A stretch of 9,466 bases of DNA from Clostridiales bacterium (GTDB lineage Bacteria; Bacillota; Clostridia; Peptostreptococcales; JAAYPU01). A model generated the notes under the pieces. The model was not told the DNA's origin and made no database searches. It saw only the letters and a program-made list of their open reading frames with translations. The stretch lies in NCBI GenBank assembly GCA_012519645.1, contig JAAYPU010000272.1:1-9466 (forward strand), read 5' to 3'. This document shows, in pieces, positions 1 through 8,400 of this stretch. The position numbers and the translations under genes were made by a program. Positions within the stretch are counted from its first letter, which is position 1; each line of letters begins with the position of its first letter.

Positions 1-1
1 A

Positions 2-1678
2 GCTAATTGCGTTGGCATTGAATACAGCGGATTTGAGACGGATGAACATGGAAATGTACATCCGAGTGGAATAAAGGGCTATTTTGCACTTGTGCGTGAT
101 GATACCTTTAGAAAGCCGGAATTTCGTGATTACATGCTGGAGCGAAATTTGTGTGTGGATGAAACGGTCAGTAGAATCTGTACTGTTGATGCAGTGCTGC
201 AGGGGATTCTTTTTTCGAAAGGTGCACTTTATATAGATGGGGATATATATGCACCGAATTTGATGATTCGTACCTATAAGGTACCTATACTGTGCAAGAA
301 GGCCCTTGAGTGTGATCCTATTGAGCAACTTGAAAGCAATTACGCAGATGAGGTGCAGAAAAGCTTGCAGTTTATTGGTAAGACTTTAAAAGGCTATGAT
401 GTAACGGTAGTTTATGATTATATACTAAAGTATTTTAACCCGAGTGAATGCAGGAGACTGTTAAAACAGAGTTATGTGTTAGATGACGGTACGGCGTGTA
501 TCCTGACCGAAGAAGAATGTAAAAAAACAGTGGTTGCGATGCATCTCTTCTATCAGGATTTGTTCATTCTTGACAGGCAATACATAGAACGGATACCGAC
601 CAATGTGAAGTTGCTGATATCTGTAAGTTCTGAAGAAAACAGAAGGCTGCTTCGGCAGGTTTTGGGAGAGCGGGAGAACACGGAAATCATCGTGAGCTGT
701 AATGTGGGACGTGATTGGGGTGCTTTCCTTTTGGACTTGTGTCCGATGCTCAAAAGTTATGAATATGTGTTTTATCTGCATGACAAAAAAACTACCGGTG
801 GTGTCGGAAATCCTCTGATTGGGCAATCCTTTATGGAGATGATGTGGGAAAACCTCCTAGCTGGTCCGAATTACTTTGCACATATCATTAAGCTACTTGA
901 GTCAAATCCGAGAATCGGTCTGCTTTCACCTATCGTTCCGTATCACGGTTATTATGTGAAACTGCTGGGAAATTCCTGGACAGTTTGCAAGGAAGTGACA
1001 AAGGAATTGGGTGAAAAAATTGGGGTAAAGATAGACACTTCAGATGATAACCAACCGTTTACAATGTCCAGTATGTTTTGCTTCAGACGAGAGGCACTGG
1101 CACCGCTTCTACAATATCCGTTCAGGGAGGAGGAGTTTCCAACAGAACCGATGGCTCTGGATGGGACGCTCAATCACGCTTTAGAGCGAATCATCGGATA
1201 TGTAGCTTACAGTCAGGGGTATTTTACAGGGACACTGCAGGAAACAGGAAGTGCCGTTACGAATATGATTAATTACGAGACAATGCTTGGTAAAGTTGTT
1301 GCGGATGCCGAGAGAAGTTTCGGAAACAGCCTGCTCAGTGACATATTCTCGGGTCGTGCTTATGGGGAACGAATTGCTCTGCTTCGCTATGGTTTGACAC
1401 ATGAGCATATTCGTATTTACGGAACCGGCAACAACGGAAGAAATCTTGCATCGTTTTTGGACATGCAGAATCTAAAATATGACGGTTTTGTGGTAACAGA
1501 CGGATACGAGAAAGCAGAGAGCTGCTGCAATCATGATGTAAAATATCTGAGTGAATTGGGGGCGGCCTCAATTATTGTTGCAGTAGATGTAAAATACATA
1601 AATGACGTAAAAGAGCAATTGGCAAAATACAACAGAGCGGATTACTTTATTTTACAGATTGGAGAAAAGCATGAATGA
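2..1678 (+). CDS. RgpF-like rhamnan synthesis F family protein with C-terminal Rossmann-like module (5' partial)
   Basis: The frame is open from base 2, so the start lies outside the window; the GTG at 92 is internal, because 30 sensible codons precede it. The 558 visible residues resemble the rhamnan synthesis protein F family (RgpF, Pfam RgpF), which acts in cell-wall or O-chain polysaccharide assembly. Family-like motifs are NVGRDWGAF (701-727), LHDKK (776-790), a GLLSP block near 920, and DGTLNHALERI from 1160. The first part (to about 420) looks like the upstream half of the family's two-part layout. The last ~120 residues form a separate module starting IYGTGNNGR (1415-1441), with a strand-GxGxxG-helix pattern and a later strand SIIVAVDV, as in nucleotide- or sugar-nucleotide-binding Rossmann-like domains. 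There is no signal peptide or membrane segment in the visible part. The stop overlaps the next gene by 8 bases, which suggests translational coupling. The family call is fairly sure; the exact sugar transferred is unknown. Confidence 0.8.
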   Translation, partial: ANCVGIEYSGFETDEHGNVHPSGIKGYFALVRDDTFRKPEFRDYMLERNLCVDETVSRICTVDAVLQGILFSKGALYIDGDIYAPNLMIRTYKVPILCKKALECDPIEQLESNYADEVQKSLQFIGKTLKGYDVTVVYDYILKYFNPSECRRLLKQSYVLDDGTACILTEEECKKTVVAMHLFYQDLFILDRQYIERIPTNVKLLISVSSEENRRLLRQVLGERENTEIIVSCNVGRDWGAFLLDLCPMLKSYEYVFYLHDKKTTGGVGNPLIGQSFMEMMWENLLAGPNYFAHIIKLLESNPRIGLLSPIVPYHGYYVKLLGNSWTVCKEVTKELGEKIGVKIDTSDDNQPFTMSSMFCFRREALAPLLQYPFREEEFPTEPMALDGTLNHALERIIGYVAYSQGYFTGTLQETGSAVTNMINYETMLGKVVADAERSFGNSLLSDIFSGRAYGERIALLRYGLTHEHIRIYGTGNNGRNLASFLDMQNLKYDGFVVTDGYEKAESCCNHDVKYLSELGAASIIVAVDVKYINDVKEQLAKYNRADYFILQIGEKHE

Positions 1679-3773
1679 GAGAGAGTTCCTGATAAATTCC
1701 TTTCGGAGTAACTTTGAAGAGACAAAGAACGTAAAAACAGCAATCTACGGGATCAGTGCCAATACGCAGATTGTTCTGGAAGCATGTCCTGACTTTAATA
1801 TTCCGGTCTTGCTGGATGGGTGCTTGAAGGAAGGTTTGATGTACGGGAAGCCAATTACTGATGTAAGTAAACTTCCTGAAATGGAAATTGGTCGAATTAT
1901 CATTGTTGCCAGAGCAGCATCCGTAAAGATAGTTCTCAACAGAATTTATGATTTTTGTGTAGAAAATCGAATATCTGTGCATGATATAAACGGAGTCGAT
2001 CTGATTCAAAAGTATCAGACGATCGATGTGGATGATCCGTATTTTGAAGTGTCCTATGAGGATCTTCTAGCAGAAATAGAGAAGCATGACGTAATCAGTT
2101 TTGATATCTTTGATACAGTATTAATGCGATTGGTTTATGAACCTACAGATGCGTTTCCGATTATCGAGAAGCGGGTTAGAGAGGCTATAGGTGAGTTCCC
2201 TTACGTACGGGAAAGAGCGAAAGCAGAACTGGAATTGCTGAGCGGACCATATCCTTCATTAGATGCAATATATACAAGATTGTGTGCGAATACAGGTATT
2301 TCTGCACAAACTGCTGATTGTATGAAGCAGATAGAGTTTGATACAGAATGTGAATTGGTCATTCCGCGTATCGGTGTTTTGGATGCGTATCACTATTCTT
2401 TGTCTCTAGGGAAAGAGGTATATTTTGTATCCGATATGTATCTATGTGAAGAGCAGTTGAGTCGGATGCTTAAGAAGTGCGGAATCACCGAATACAAAGA
2501 AATCATCGTTTCTAGTACATTCGGAACCATGAAGAGTCAAAAACTCTTTGACGTTTTAAAGGAAAAAGCAGGTCACAAGAGTATATTGCATATCGGTGAC
2601 AACGAATATGCAGACATTGAATGTGCTAAAAGAGCGTCACTGGACTCATTTTATGTGGCATCCGCACGTCAGATGCTGGAGAAGACATCTTTCAGACCTG
2701 TGTGCAAATATCTGAATTCACCGGAAAATAAACTGGCAATCGGGATGATGATAGCTGAGGTATTTAACAATCCTTTTGCACTGCATAATACAGGCGGGAA
2801 GCCTGTCATACAGGATGAAGGAGTGATGGCATACAGTTATGTTGCTCCATATGTAACTACGTATATGTATGCACTTCGCAAATTCGCACAGGAAACTTCA
2901 AACAGCGGGATACTCTTTTTAGCTCGAGACGGGTATCTGTTGAAACAGCTTTACGATAGTGAAGGCGGGCGAGAAGAAGTAGTGCCTTCCGTTTACTTTT
3001 TAACGTCCCGTTTCCCATGTACAATATGCAATATCCACACTCGTGATGATATTATAAAGAACATCAAACTTAGTTATGACGGGAAACCGGAAGAACTGTT
3101 GAAAAACAGATTTCTGCTACAGGACGAAGAAATATTACCTTATTCAGGTGGTGAATCTTTAGAGGAGTATGTACTCAGACACACGGATGCCATCTTGGAA
3201 GGTGCGGAGCGATTGCGTGGATACTACAGAGCATACGCTGAAAAACTGGGGGTAAAGAGTGGGAAAAGGTACATTGTTACGGATCTTGCTGCTTCGGGGA
3301 CTTGTCAAGATGCCTTGACGAAACTTCTTGATATACAAACAGTCGGATTCTATTTTGTAGCGATAGAAGACAATAAAAAGAATTTGGATATCCGATCCTT
3401 ACGACGTATCAGTTCCTGGTTTCAAAAGACGTCATTTATTTGCGAGAGTTACGTGCTATTAGAGAATGTTCTGACATCTTTTCAACCTTCGTTAAAGACG
3501 TTTGAAAATGAAGATACGCCTATATTCGTGCATGAGAGCAGGACGCAAAAGCAATTAGATTCCGTGAAAACCATGCAGGATGCGATAAAGAAGTATTATA
3601 AAATATACATAAGTCTGGAAATGAAACAGGGACCTGATGAGGATCTTTCTGACATGTTACTGGGATTTATGCGAAGAGAATTCTCGTTTTGCAGCAATCT
3701 GGATATTATGAATGTGAAAATGTATGACGAATTCTTTAAGCGTGAGTATAGTTTAGCCGATATTATAGTATAA
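1671..3773 (+). CDS. COG5610-type HAD-superfamily protein with N-terminal Rossmann-like module
   Basis: I chose ATG 1671 (700 residues) over the in-frame TTG at 1659 because GGAG at 1661-1664 sits about 6 bases before it. Residues ~20-110 form a small Rossmann-like module (AIYGISANT at 24-32, then VLLDG). A HAD domain follows. Motif I is FDIFDT with nucleophile Asp145, motif II is VSDMY near 253, the motif III lysine lies in MKSQK near 287-291, and motif IV is GDNEYAD at 309-315. The position two after the nucleophile is Phe, not the Asp usual in phosphatases. The C-terminal half carries FLARDGYLL (416-424) and TDLAASGT (538-544), which I associate with COG5610 predicted hydrolases found in polysaccharide clusters. 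The protein is probably cytosolic; no signal or membrane segment is visible. It is the second gene of the left operon, overlapping gene 1 by 8 bases and lying 24 bases before the methyltransferase gene. The reaction is unknown. Confidence 0.82.
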   Translation: MNEREFLINSFRSNFEETKNVKTAIYGISANTQIVLEACPDFNIPVLLDGCLKEGLMYGKPITDVSKLPEMEIGRIIIVARAASVKIVLNRIYDFCVENRISVHDINGVDLIQKYQTIDVDDPYFEVSYEDLLAEIEKHDVISFDIFDTVLMRLVYEPTDAFPIIEKRVREAIGEFPYVRERAKAELELLSGPYPSLDAIYTRLCANTGISAQTADCMKQIEFDTECELVIPRIGVLDAYHYSLSLGKEVYFVSDMYLCEEQLSRMLKKCGITEYKEIIVSSTFGTMKSQKLFDVLKEKAGHKSILHIGDNEYADIECAKRASLDSFYVASARQMLEKTSFRPVCKYLNSPENKLAIGMMIAEVFNNPFALHNTGGKPVIQDEGVMAYSYVAPYVTTYMYALRKFAQETSNSGILFLARDGYLLKQLYDSEGGREEVVPSVYFLTSRFPCTICNIHTRDDIIKNIKLSYDGKPEELLKNRFLLQDEEILPYSGGESLEEYVLRHTDAILEGAERLRGYYRAYAEKLGVKSGKRYIVTDLAASGTCQDALTKLLDIQTVGFYFVAIEDNKKNLDIRSLRRISSWFQKTSFICESYVLLENVLTSFQPSLKTFENEDTPIFVHESRTQKQLDSVKTMQDAIKKYYKIYISLEMKQGPDEDLSDMLLGFMRREFSFCSNLDIMNVKMYDEFFKREYSLADIIV

Positions 3774-3786
3774 AAACAGAAGGCAG

Positions 3787-3792
3787 AGGAGG
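3787..3792 (+). promoter_or_regulatory. Consensus ribosome binding site AGGAGG for the methyltransferase gene
   Basis: A perfect AGGAGG lies 5 bases before the ATG at 3798, inside the 24-base gap after the HAD gene stop. It fixes the start of the third gene and suggests strong independent initiation rather than reliance on coupling. Confidence 0.85.
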
Positions 3793-3797
3793 AAGGA

Positions 3798-4976
3798 ATG
3801 CATAAAAAGACAGCAATTTGGGGAGCCGGGAGAAACGGAATTACGTTTTTGGAACGTTGTAATGCGGAGATTGTATTTTTTATCGATAGTAACCGTGAGA
3901 AGACGGGAACTGAAATAGACGACATCCCGATTGTCCATCCAGATGATATTGAGGATTATTCGAAACTGTTTATTGTTGTAGCAGTGGCTGATAGCAAGCA
4001 AATCGTTGAGAGCCTTGAGGCTAAGGGATTGATATGGCGGGAGGATTACATCCGGGATTTTGAATGGGTGGCGGGTAGTGTCGCCACAGAGACAGCAGTA
4101 GAAGCATTGAAGTATGCGTGCTTTGAGGAAAAACTGTCTGCCGGTGAAGTTTTAGAAGTGTATCACACAAAAGAGGAATACTTTGCGGTTCGTGAGCAAC
4201 ATAGTGATTTTTTGAGATTTGAGCGATCCTTGGATAAGCTATTCCGGGAAATGCCGGGGCACTATGGTGTTTATCGCGGCTATTGTTCATGCTGCGAGAG
4301 CCAGAGTGATTTCGTAATAGATTATCCGTTTGGTCTGCATCCGGGGTTTCGGGAGACTTGCCGCTGCGTGAAGTGCGGATGTAACAGCAGAATGCGGTTT
4401 ATGGTGGATTTCGTGAAGAAAGAGTATCCGAAGCGAGACATTTCTATTTACATGAATGAGTACATTACACCAACATACCGCGAAATGAAGAAATTCTTCC
4501 CAGGATTGATAGGCAGTGAATTTTTGGGTAATGATCATGTGGCCGGCGAGATTGTAAGCGGAATCCGTCATGAAGATGCAACAAAGCTAAGTTTTGCTGA
4601 TGAGCAATTTGATGCTGTTGTGTCAAATGACGTTTATGAACACGTTGGGGACTTTATGAAAGCATTCGAAGAAGTAGTTCGATGCCTCAAAAAGGGTAGA
4701 AAGTTCATCTTTTCCGTTCCTATCTATTCACTGCGTGAGGAGACTGTGCGTAGGGCAGAAATAGATGCAAAAGGATCATATATTGAGTATTTACCGAAGG
4801 AATATCACGGGAATCCGCTTTCAACAGACGGTAGTTTGGTCTTTACCGAGTTCTCCTACGATATCATTCATTTTCTGGAGGAAGCAGGTTTTTCGGAAGT
4901 ACACTTTGTAAGTTACGGGTCTGTTGAATGTGCTCATTTCGGCTTGATGCCCATGATAATTGTTGCTACTAAGTAA
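3798..4976 (+). CDS. Rossmann-like / zinc-knuckle / SAM-dependent methyltransferase fusion
   Basis: This 392-residue protein has three visible parts. Residues 1-90 form a Rossmann-like module (AIWGAGRNG at 6-14, FFID at 27-30), the same type as in the two upstream proteins. Residues ~160-200 hold two CxxC pairs, Cys163/Cys166 and Cys190/Cys193, with extra cysteines at 165, 188 and 195, spaced like a zinc-binding knuckle. Residues ~210-392 resemble a class I methyltransferase of the Methyltransf_11 kind: an acidic turn HEDATKLSF (258-266), FDAVVSNDVYEHV (271-283), then a strand FIFSVPIY. The usual glycine-rich motif I (E/DxGxG) is missing; the equivalent stretch reads IYMNEYITPTYREM. Likely role: methylating a sugar or a sugar-modified acceptor, inferred from its neighbours. 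It is the last gene of the left operon. No clear rho-independent terminator follows. Confidence 0.8.
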   Translation: MHKKTAIWGAGRNGITFLERCNAEIVFFIDSNREKTGTEIDDIPIVHPDDIEDYSKLFIVVAVADSKQIVESLEAKGLIWREDYIRDFEWVAGSVATETAVEALKYACFEEKLSAGEVLEVYHTKEEYFAVREQHSDFLRFERSLDKLFREMPGHYGVYRGYCSCCESQSDFVIDYPFGLHPGFRETCRCVKCGCNSRMRFMVDFVKKEYPKRDISIYMNEYITPTYREMKKFFPGLIGSEFLGNDHVAGEIVSGIRHEDATKLSFADEQFDAVVSNDVYEHVGDFMKAFEEVVRCLKKGRKFIFSVPIYSLREETVRRAEIDAKGSYIEYLPKEYHGNPLSTDGSLVFTEFSYDIIHFLEEAGFSEVHFVSYGSVECAHFGLMPMIIVATK

Positions 4977-5110
4977 GAACAGAAGAAAGAATTAAGCAGG
5001 TAAATGGCAATATCAGCAAAAATAGGAGATTAATTATCAAGGACCACAATTCTAATAATGTTTTTCCTGATTATGAAACTTATGATGAAATGCCGAAATA
5101 TGAGGATTAG
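4973..5110 (+). pseudogene. Possible C-terminal remnant of an unidentified gene
   Basis: A reading frame open from 4973 to the TAG at 5108-5110 has no ATG, GTG or TTG start that could use it. It lies in a different frame from the methyltransferase gene just before it. Its tail reads HNSNNVFPDYETYDEMPKY, then Glu-Asp-stop, with balanced protein-like composition that is unexpected for such AT-rich DNA. The middle of this tail is encoded by the repeat that recurs at the window's right end, where the same residues (GHNSNNVFPD) can be read again. I do not recognise the parent protein. Chance is a real alternative at 45 codons. Confidence 0.35.
5039..5071 (+). repeat. Direct repeat, left copy (33 bases)
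   Basis: This segment matches 9435-9466 base for base, apart from one extra C at 5044/5045. The shared core includes AATTCTAATAATGTTTTTCC. The two copies lie about 4.4 kb apart in the same orientation and bracket the large fusion gene. A match of this length is very unlikely by chance, even in AT-rich sequence. Confidence 0.9.
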
Positions 5111-5270
5111 TTTTAAAGAGTAAAACCATTTAACCTTAAGTTTGTGGTACTATTATTTGTCTTGTGTAGGAGATTTAGTAATTAAGGATATTATCATTTT
5201 AGAATTTTTTATTAAAAATAGAGTGCGTGGGTGTTTTGGGTATTATTAGGTATAGTTTAAAATTTTAACA
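5111..5270. other. AT-rich intergenic stretch with no recognised gene
   Basis: About 160 bases between the remnant reading frame and the proposed promoter of the fusion gene. I see no credible reading frame, tRNA or strong hairpin. The only stem of note is a 6-bp A/T-only one at 5204-5219, too weak to call a terminator. Confidence 0.5.
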
Positions 5271-5300
5271 TTGAAAAACAGGGTTCGATTATGGTATTAT
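5271..5300 (+). promoter_or_regulatory. Putative sigma-A type promoter for the fusion gene
   Basis: TTGAAA at 5271-5276 resembles a -35 box. It is followed after 18 bases by TATTAT at 5295-5300, preceded by TGG, giving an extended -10 (TGnTATTAT). Transcription would begin near 5307, leaving a leader of about 120 bases before the ATG at 5430. Such AT-rich DNA yields chance matches; a weaker alternative -10 (TATGAT) lies at 5375-5380. Confidence 0.45.
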
Positions 5301-5311
5301 AAATAATCAAA

Positions 5312-5349
5312 ACCTATCTATAAAAAAGCAAATACCTATCTATAAAAGC
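5312..5349 (+). repeat. Paired direct repeat ACCTATCTATAAAA(AA)GC, possible operator
   Basis: ACCTATCTATAAAAAAGC at 5312-5329 recurs as ACCTATCTATAAAAGC at 5334-5349. The copies differ by two A residues and their starts are 22 bases apart, close to two helical turns, so a bound protein would meet both on roughly the same face. They lie just downstream of the proposed transcription start, where a repressor could act. A regulatory role is inference; a simple tandem duplication is equally possible. Confidence 0.5.
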
Positions 5350-5429
5350 GAATTAGTTTCTGTTTAAAATATATTATGATAGTGTAATTATTGTTCCTTA
5401 TAAAGCAGAGAAAGTGGTGGACACTAGAT

Positions 5430-8400
5430 ATGAATAGTTTTGGCAAAAAAATTGGAATAATATCTTTATACTATAAAACATACAATTACGGTGCACAGTT
5501 GCAATCCTATGCACTTGTTAAGGTATTGTGCAAAATGGGCTATTATGCTGAACAAATACAATTCAAGTGGTTTGAAAATTACGTTGAAGATGCATATATG
5601 AATATGAGTATTAATCAGGAAGAATTTAAAAAGTTTTCTGAGAACATACCTCATAGCGATGTGATATATACACCTGAAAATATTATGAAAACAAATGACT
5701 GCTATAACGTATTTATTTCAGGAAGTGACCAGGTTTGGGGTGAGGGCATAGGAATTGCAGGTTCGGCAACATCTATGATGGCATTGTCCTTTGTTAACGA
5801 AGAAAATAGAAAGATCTCATACGCTGCGAGTATGGGTGGGTATTTAGAGTCCAATAATAGTTTGCCTTTGAAAGAGACTATTAAACGATTGAATTTCATT
5901 TCGATGCGTGAAAAATCTGCAGCGGTACAACTTGAAAGGGAAATTGGACGAAAGGTTGAGTCTGTTTTAGACCCAACTCTGCTCCTGAAAGAAACGGATT
6001 GGGAAGAAATATCATGTGTTCCTGAAACGGATAAAGAATATATATTAGTTTATAATATTGGTTTAAATAAAAATGTAGATGAACTTGCAAGCAGAATAGC
6101 TTCTGAACACAATTGTGAGGTTAAGAATCTTGCATATGAAAAGGGGATGAAAGTTGGACCCTTGGAATTTATTGGACTAATTAGAAATGCTAAATTTGTT
6201 CTAACCGATTCATATCATGGAACTATTTTTAGCATCTTATTTCATAAACAGTTTTTGACGTTTGCTTTTGATAATTTAGAGGGAAATAGAAGTCGTAATA
6301 CAAGAATAGAGGATTTATTAGATACATTAAAACTAAAAGACAGGTATATAAAGAACAGGTTTGCAAGTGAAAAAGATCTATATGGAACGATAGACTATGA
6401 CATGGTTGAGATAAAACTAAGGGATGAAAGGAATAGATCTATAGATTTTTTAGTAAATGCTATAGAAAAAGAAGATACCAGAAAAGTATTAAAAGGAAAG
6501 AAAAGGTACTTGCTATTGGGAGCAACGGGTGCTATAGGAGCTTATGTTGTTAATTGCCTAGCAGAAAAAGATGTAGATATATTTGTAACTTCTAGACAGA
6601 GAAGAAATGATTTCAAAAATGTACATTATCTTTTAGGAGATGCTCATGATTTAAATTTTATAAATAGAATAATTCCTTTATATCCGGACAGAAAAACATA
6701 TGATGTAGTAATTGATTTTATGCATTATTCGACGAAAGAATTTGGTCAAAGAGCAGAATATCTTCTAAAGGCAGCTGGCCAATATATATTTCTGAGTTCA
6801 GCAAGAGTGTACGCTGAAAGCGAAGAGCCAATAACTGAAGAAAGCTCCCGCTTGTTGGATGTTTTACAAGACTCTGAATATTTAATGACGGATGATTATC
6901 CTCTGGCAAAAGCAAGAGAAGAGGATATTTTAACTGCATTACCATATAATAATTATACGATTGTACGTCCTTATATTTCGTATGCAGAGGAACGCTTACA
7001 GCTTGGCGTTTTTGAAAAGGAATATTGGTTACGTAGAGCATTGCTCGGAAAAAATATTATTATAACTGATTCTATAGCGGAAAGCTACACTACACTCACA
7101 TTTGCAGGAGATGTTGCAAAGGGGATTTGTGCACTAATTGAATGTAAAAGTACATATGGACAGGCTATTCAAATTATGCAAAATAATCCTGTGAAGTGGA
7201 AAGAGGTTATTAATGTATATCGAGATGTAATTAAGGAAAAAAGAGGATTGGATGTTTCTGTAATTTACGTTACTGAGGAGGAGTTTTTCTATTGCTCTCC
7301 GAACGTCTATCCGATTATTTATGACAGAAAGTATAACAGAATATTTGATAATAAGAATATTTCTAAATATGTTGACACTTCTAAATTTCAGAAACCATTA
7401 ATTGGACTACGCAAATGTCTTTCTGAATTTTTGGATGGAGGAAAAGAAAAACACCCGTTCTTATCATTTGACTATGCAGTGGATTTTCGTATAGATGAAG
7501 TGGTGCGAAGATATGAAATTAATAACTGCAAGAACAAAGATAAGTTAGGTTATTCAACAGAGTTGAACATTCAAGTTCTTATAGCAATGCTTAAGGAGTA
7601 TGGAATAAAAAAGGTAATAGCATCCCCAGGATCTTCTAATATTTCTTTTGTTGGAAGTATTCAATATGATGATTACTTTGAAATATATTCATGTGTAGAT
7701 GAAAGATCAGCAGCATATATGGCCTGTGGTATGGCGGAGGAAAGTGGTGAACCTGTAGTGCTGTCTTGTACAGGAGCAACTGCATCAAGAAATTATATGC
7801 CTGGATTGACTGAGGCTTACTATAAAAAACTTCCCGTAATTGCTGTGACTTCATCTCAGAATCATTGGAGAATTGGACGTCTTCATCCCCAAGCAACAGA
7901 TCGTATGCATATACCAACAGATATTGCGGTTGCTCAGGTAGACTTGAGAGCAATTCGAGATGACGACGATTTTAGAGGAGCACAAATCGAATTAAACGAA
8001 GCATTATTAGCAATGGGAAACAATGGTGGAGGTCCAGTTCATATTAATCTTGAAGAGAGATTTAATCCAAAATTCACAGCAAAATGTTTACCTAAAGTAC
8101 ATAGGATTCGTAAGTATATGGCATGGGATAATCTGCCAGATATACCTTCAAAAGAAGTGGCAATAGTTATTGGATCTCATGCATATATGAGTCAAAAACT
8201 AGTTCAGTTGCTTGATGAATTTTGTGAAAAATATAATGGTGTAGTAATTTGCGATCATACTAGTGGTTATCATGGCAACTATAAAATAGGGTATAGCATT
8301 ATAGGAAGTCAGTATAGTAATGCGAAAGAGACCCCAGAATTAGTAATTCGTGTGGGTGAGATTTCTGGAGATTATTATTCGCTTAATTTGAATGTTTCTT

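Noticed and set aside
92..94. GTG at 92 as the start of the first gene
   Set aside because: The frame is open from base 2 and the 30 codons before the GTG read as ordinary protein, with no ribosome site before it, so the gene is cut by the window edge.
5204..5219. Rho-independent terminator after the methyltransferase gene
   Set aside because: The stem is six A-T pairs with a 4-base loop and no G-C pairs, too weak, and it lies 230 bases downstream of the stop.
5391..5429. TTG at 5391 as the start of the fusion gene
   Set aside because: The 13 extra residues match nothing in the pyruvyl transferase family, whose first strand begins soon after the ATG at 5430, and no ribosome site precedes the TTG.
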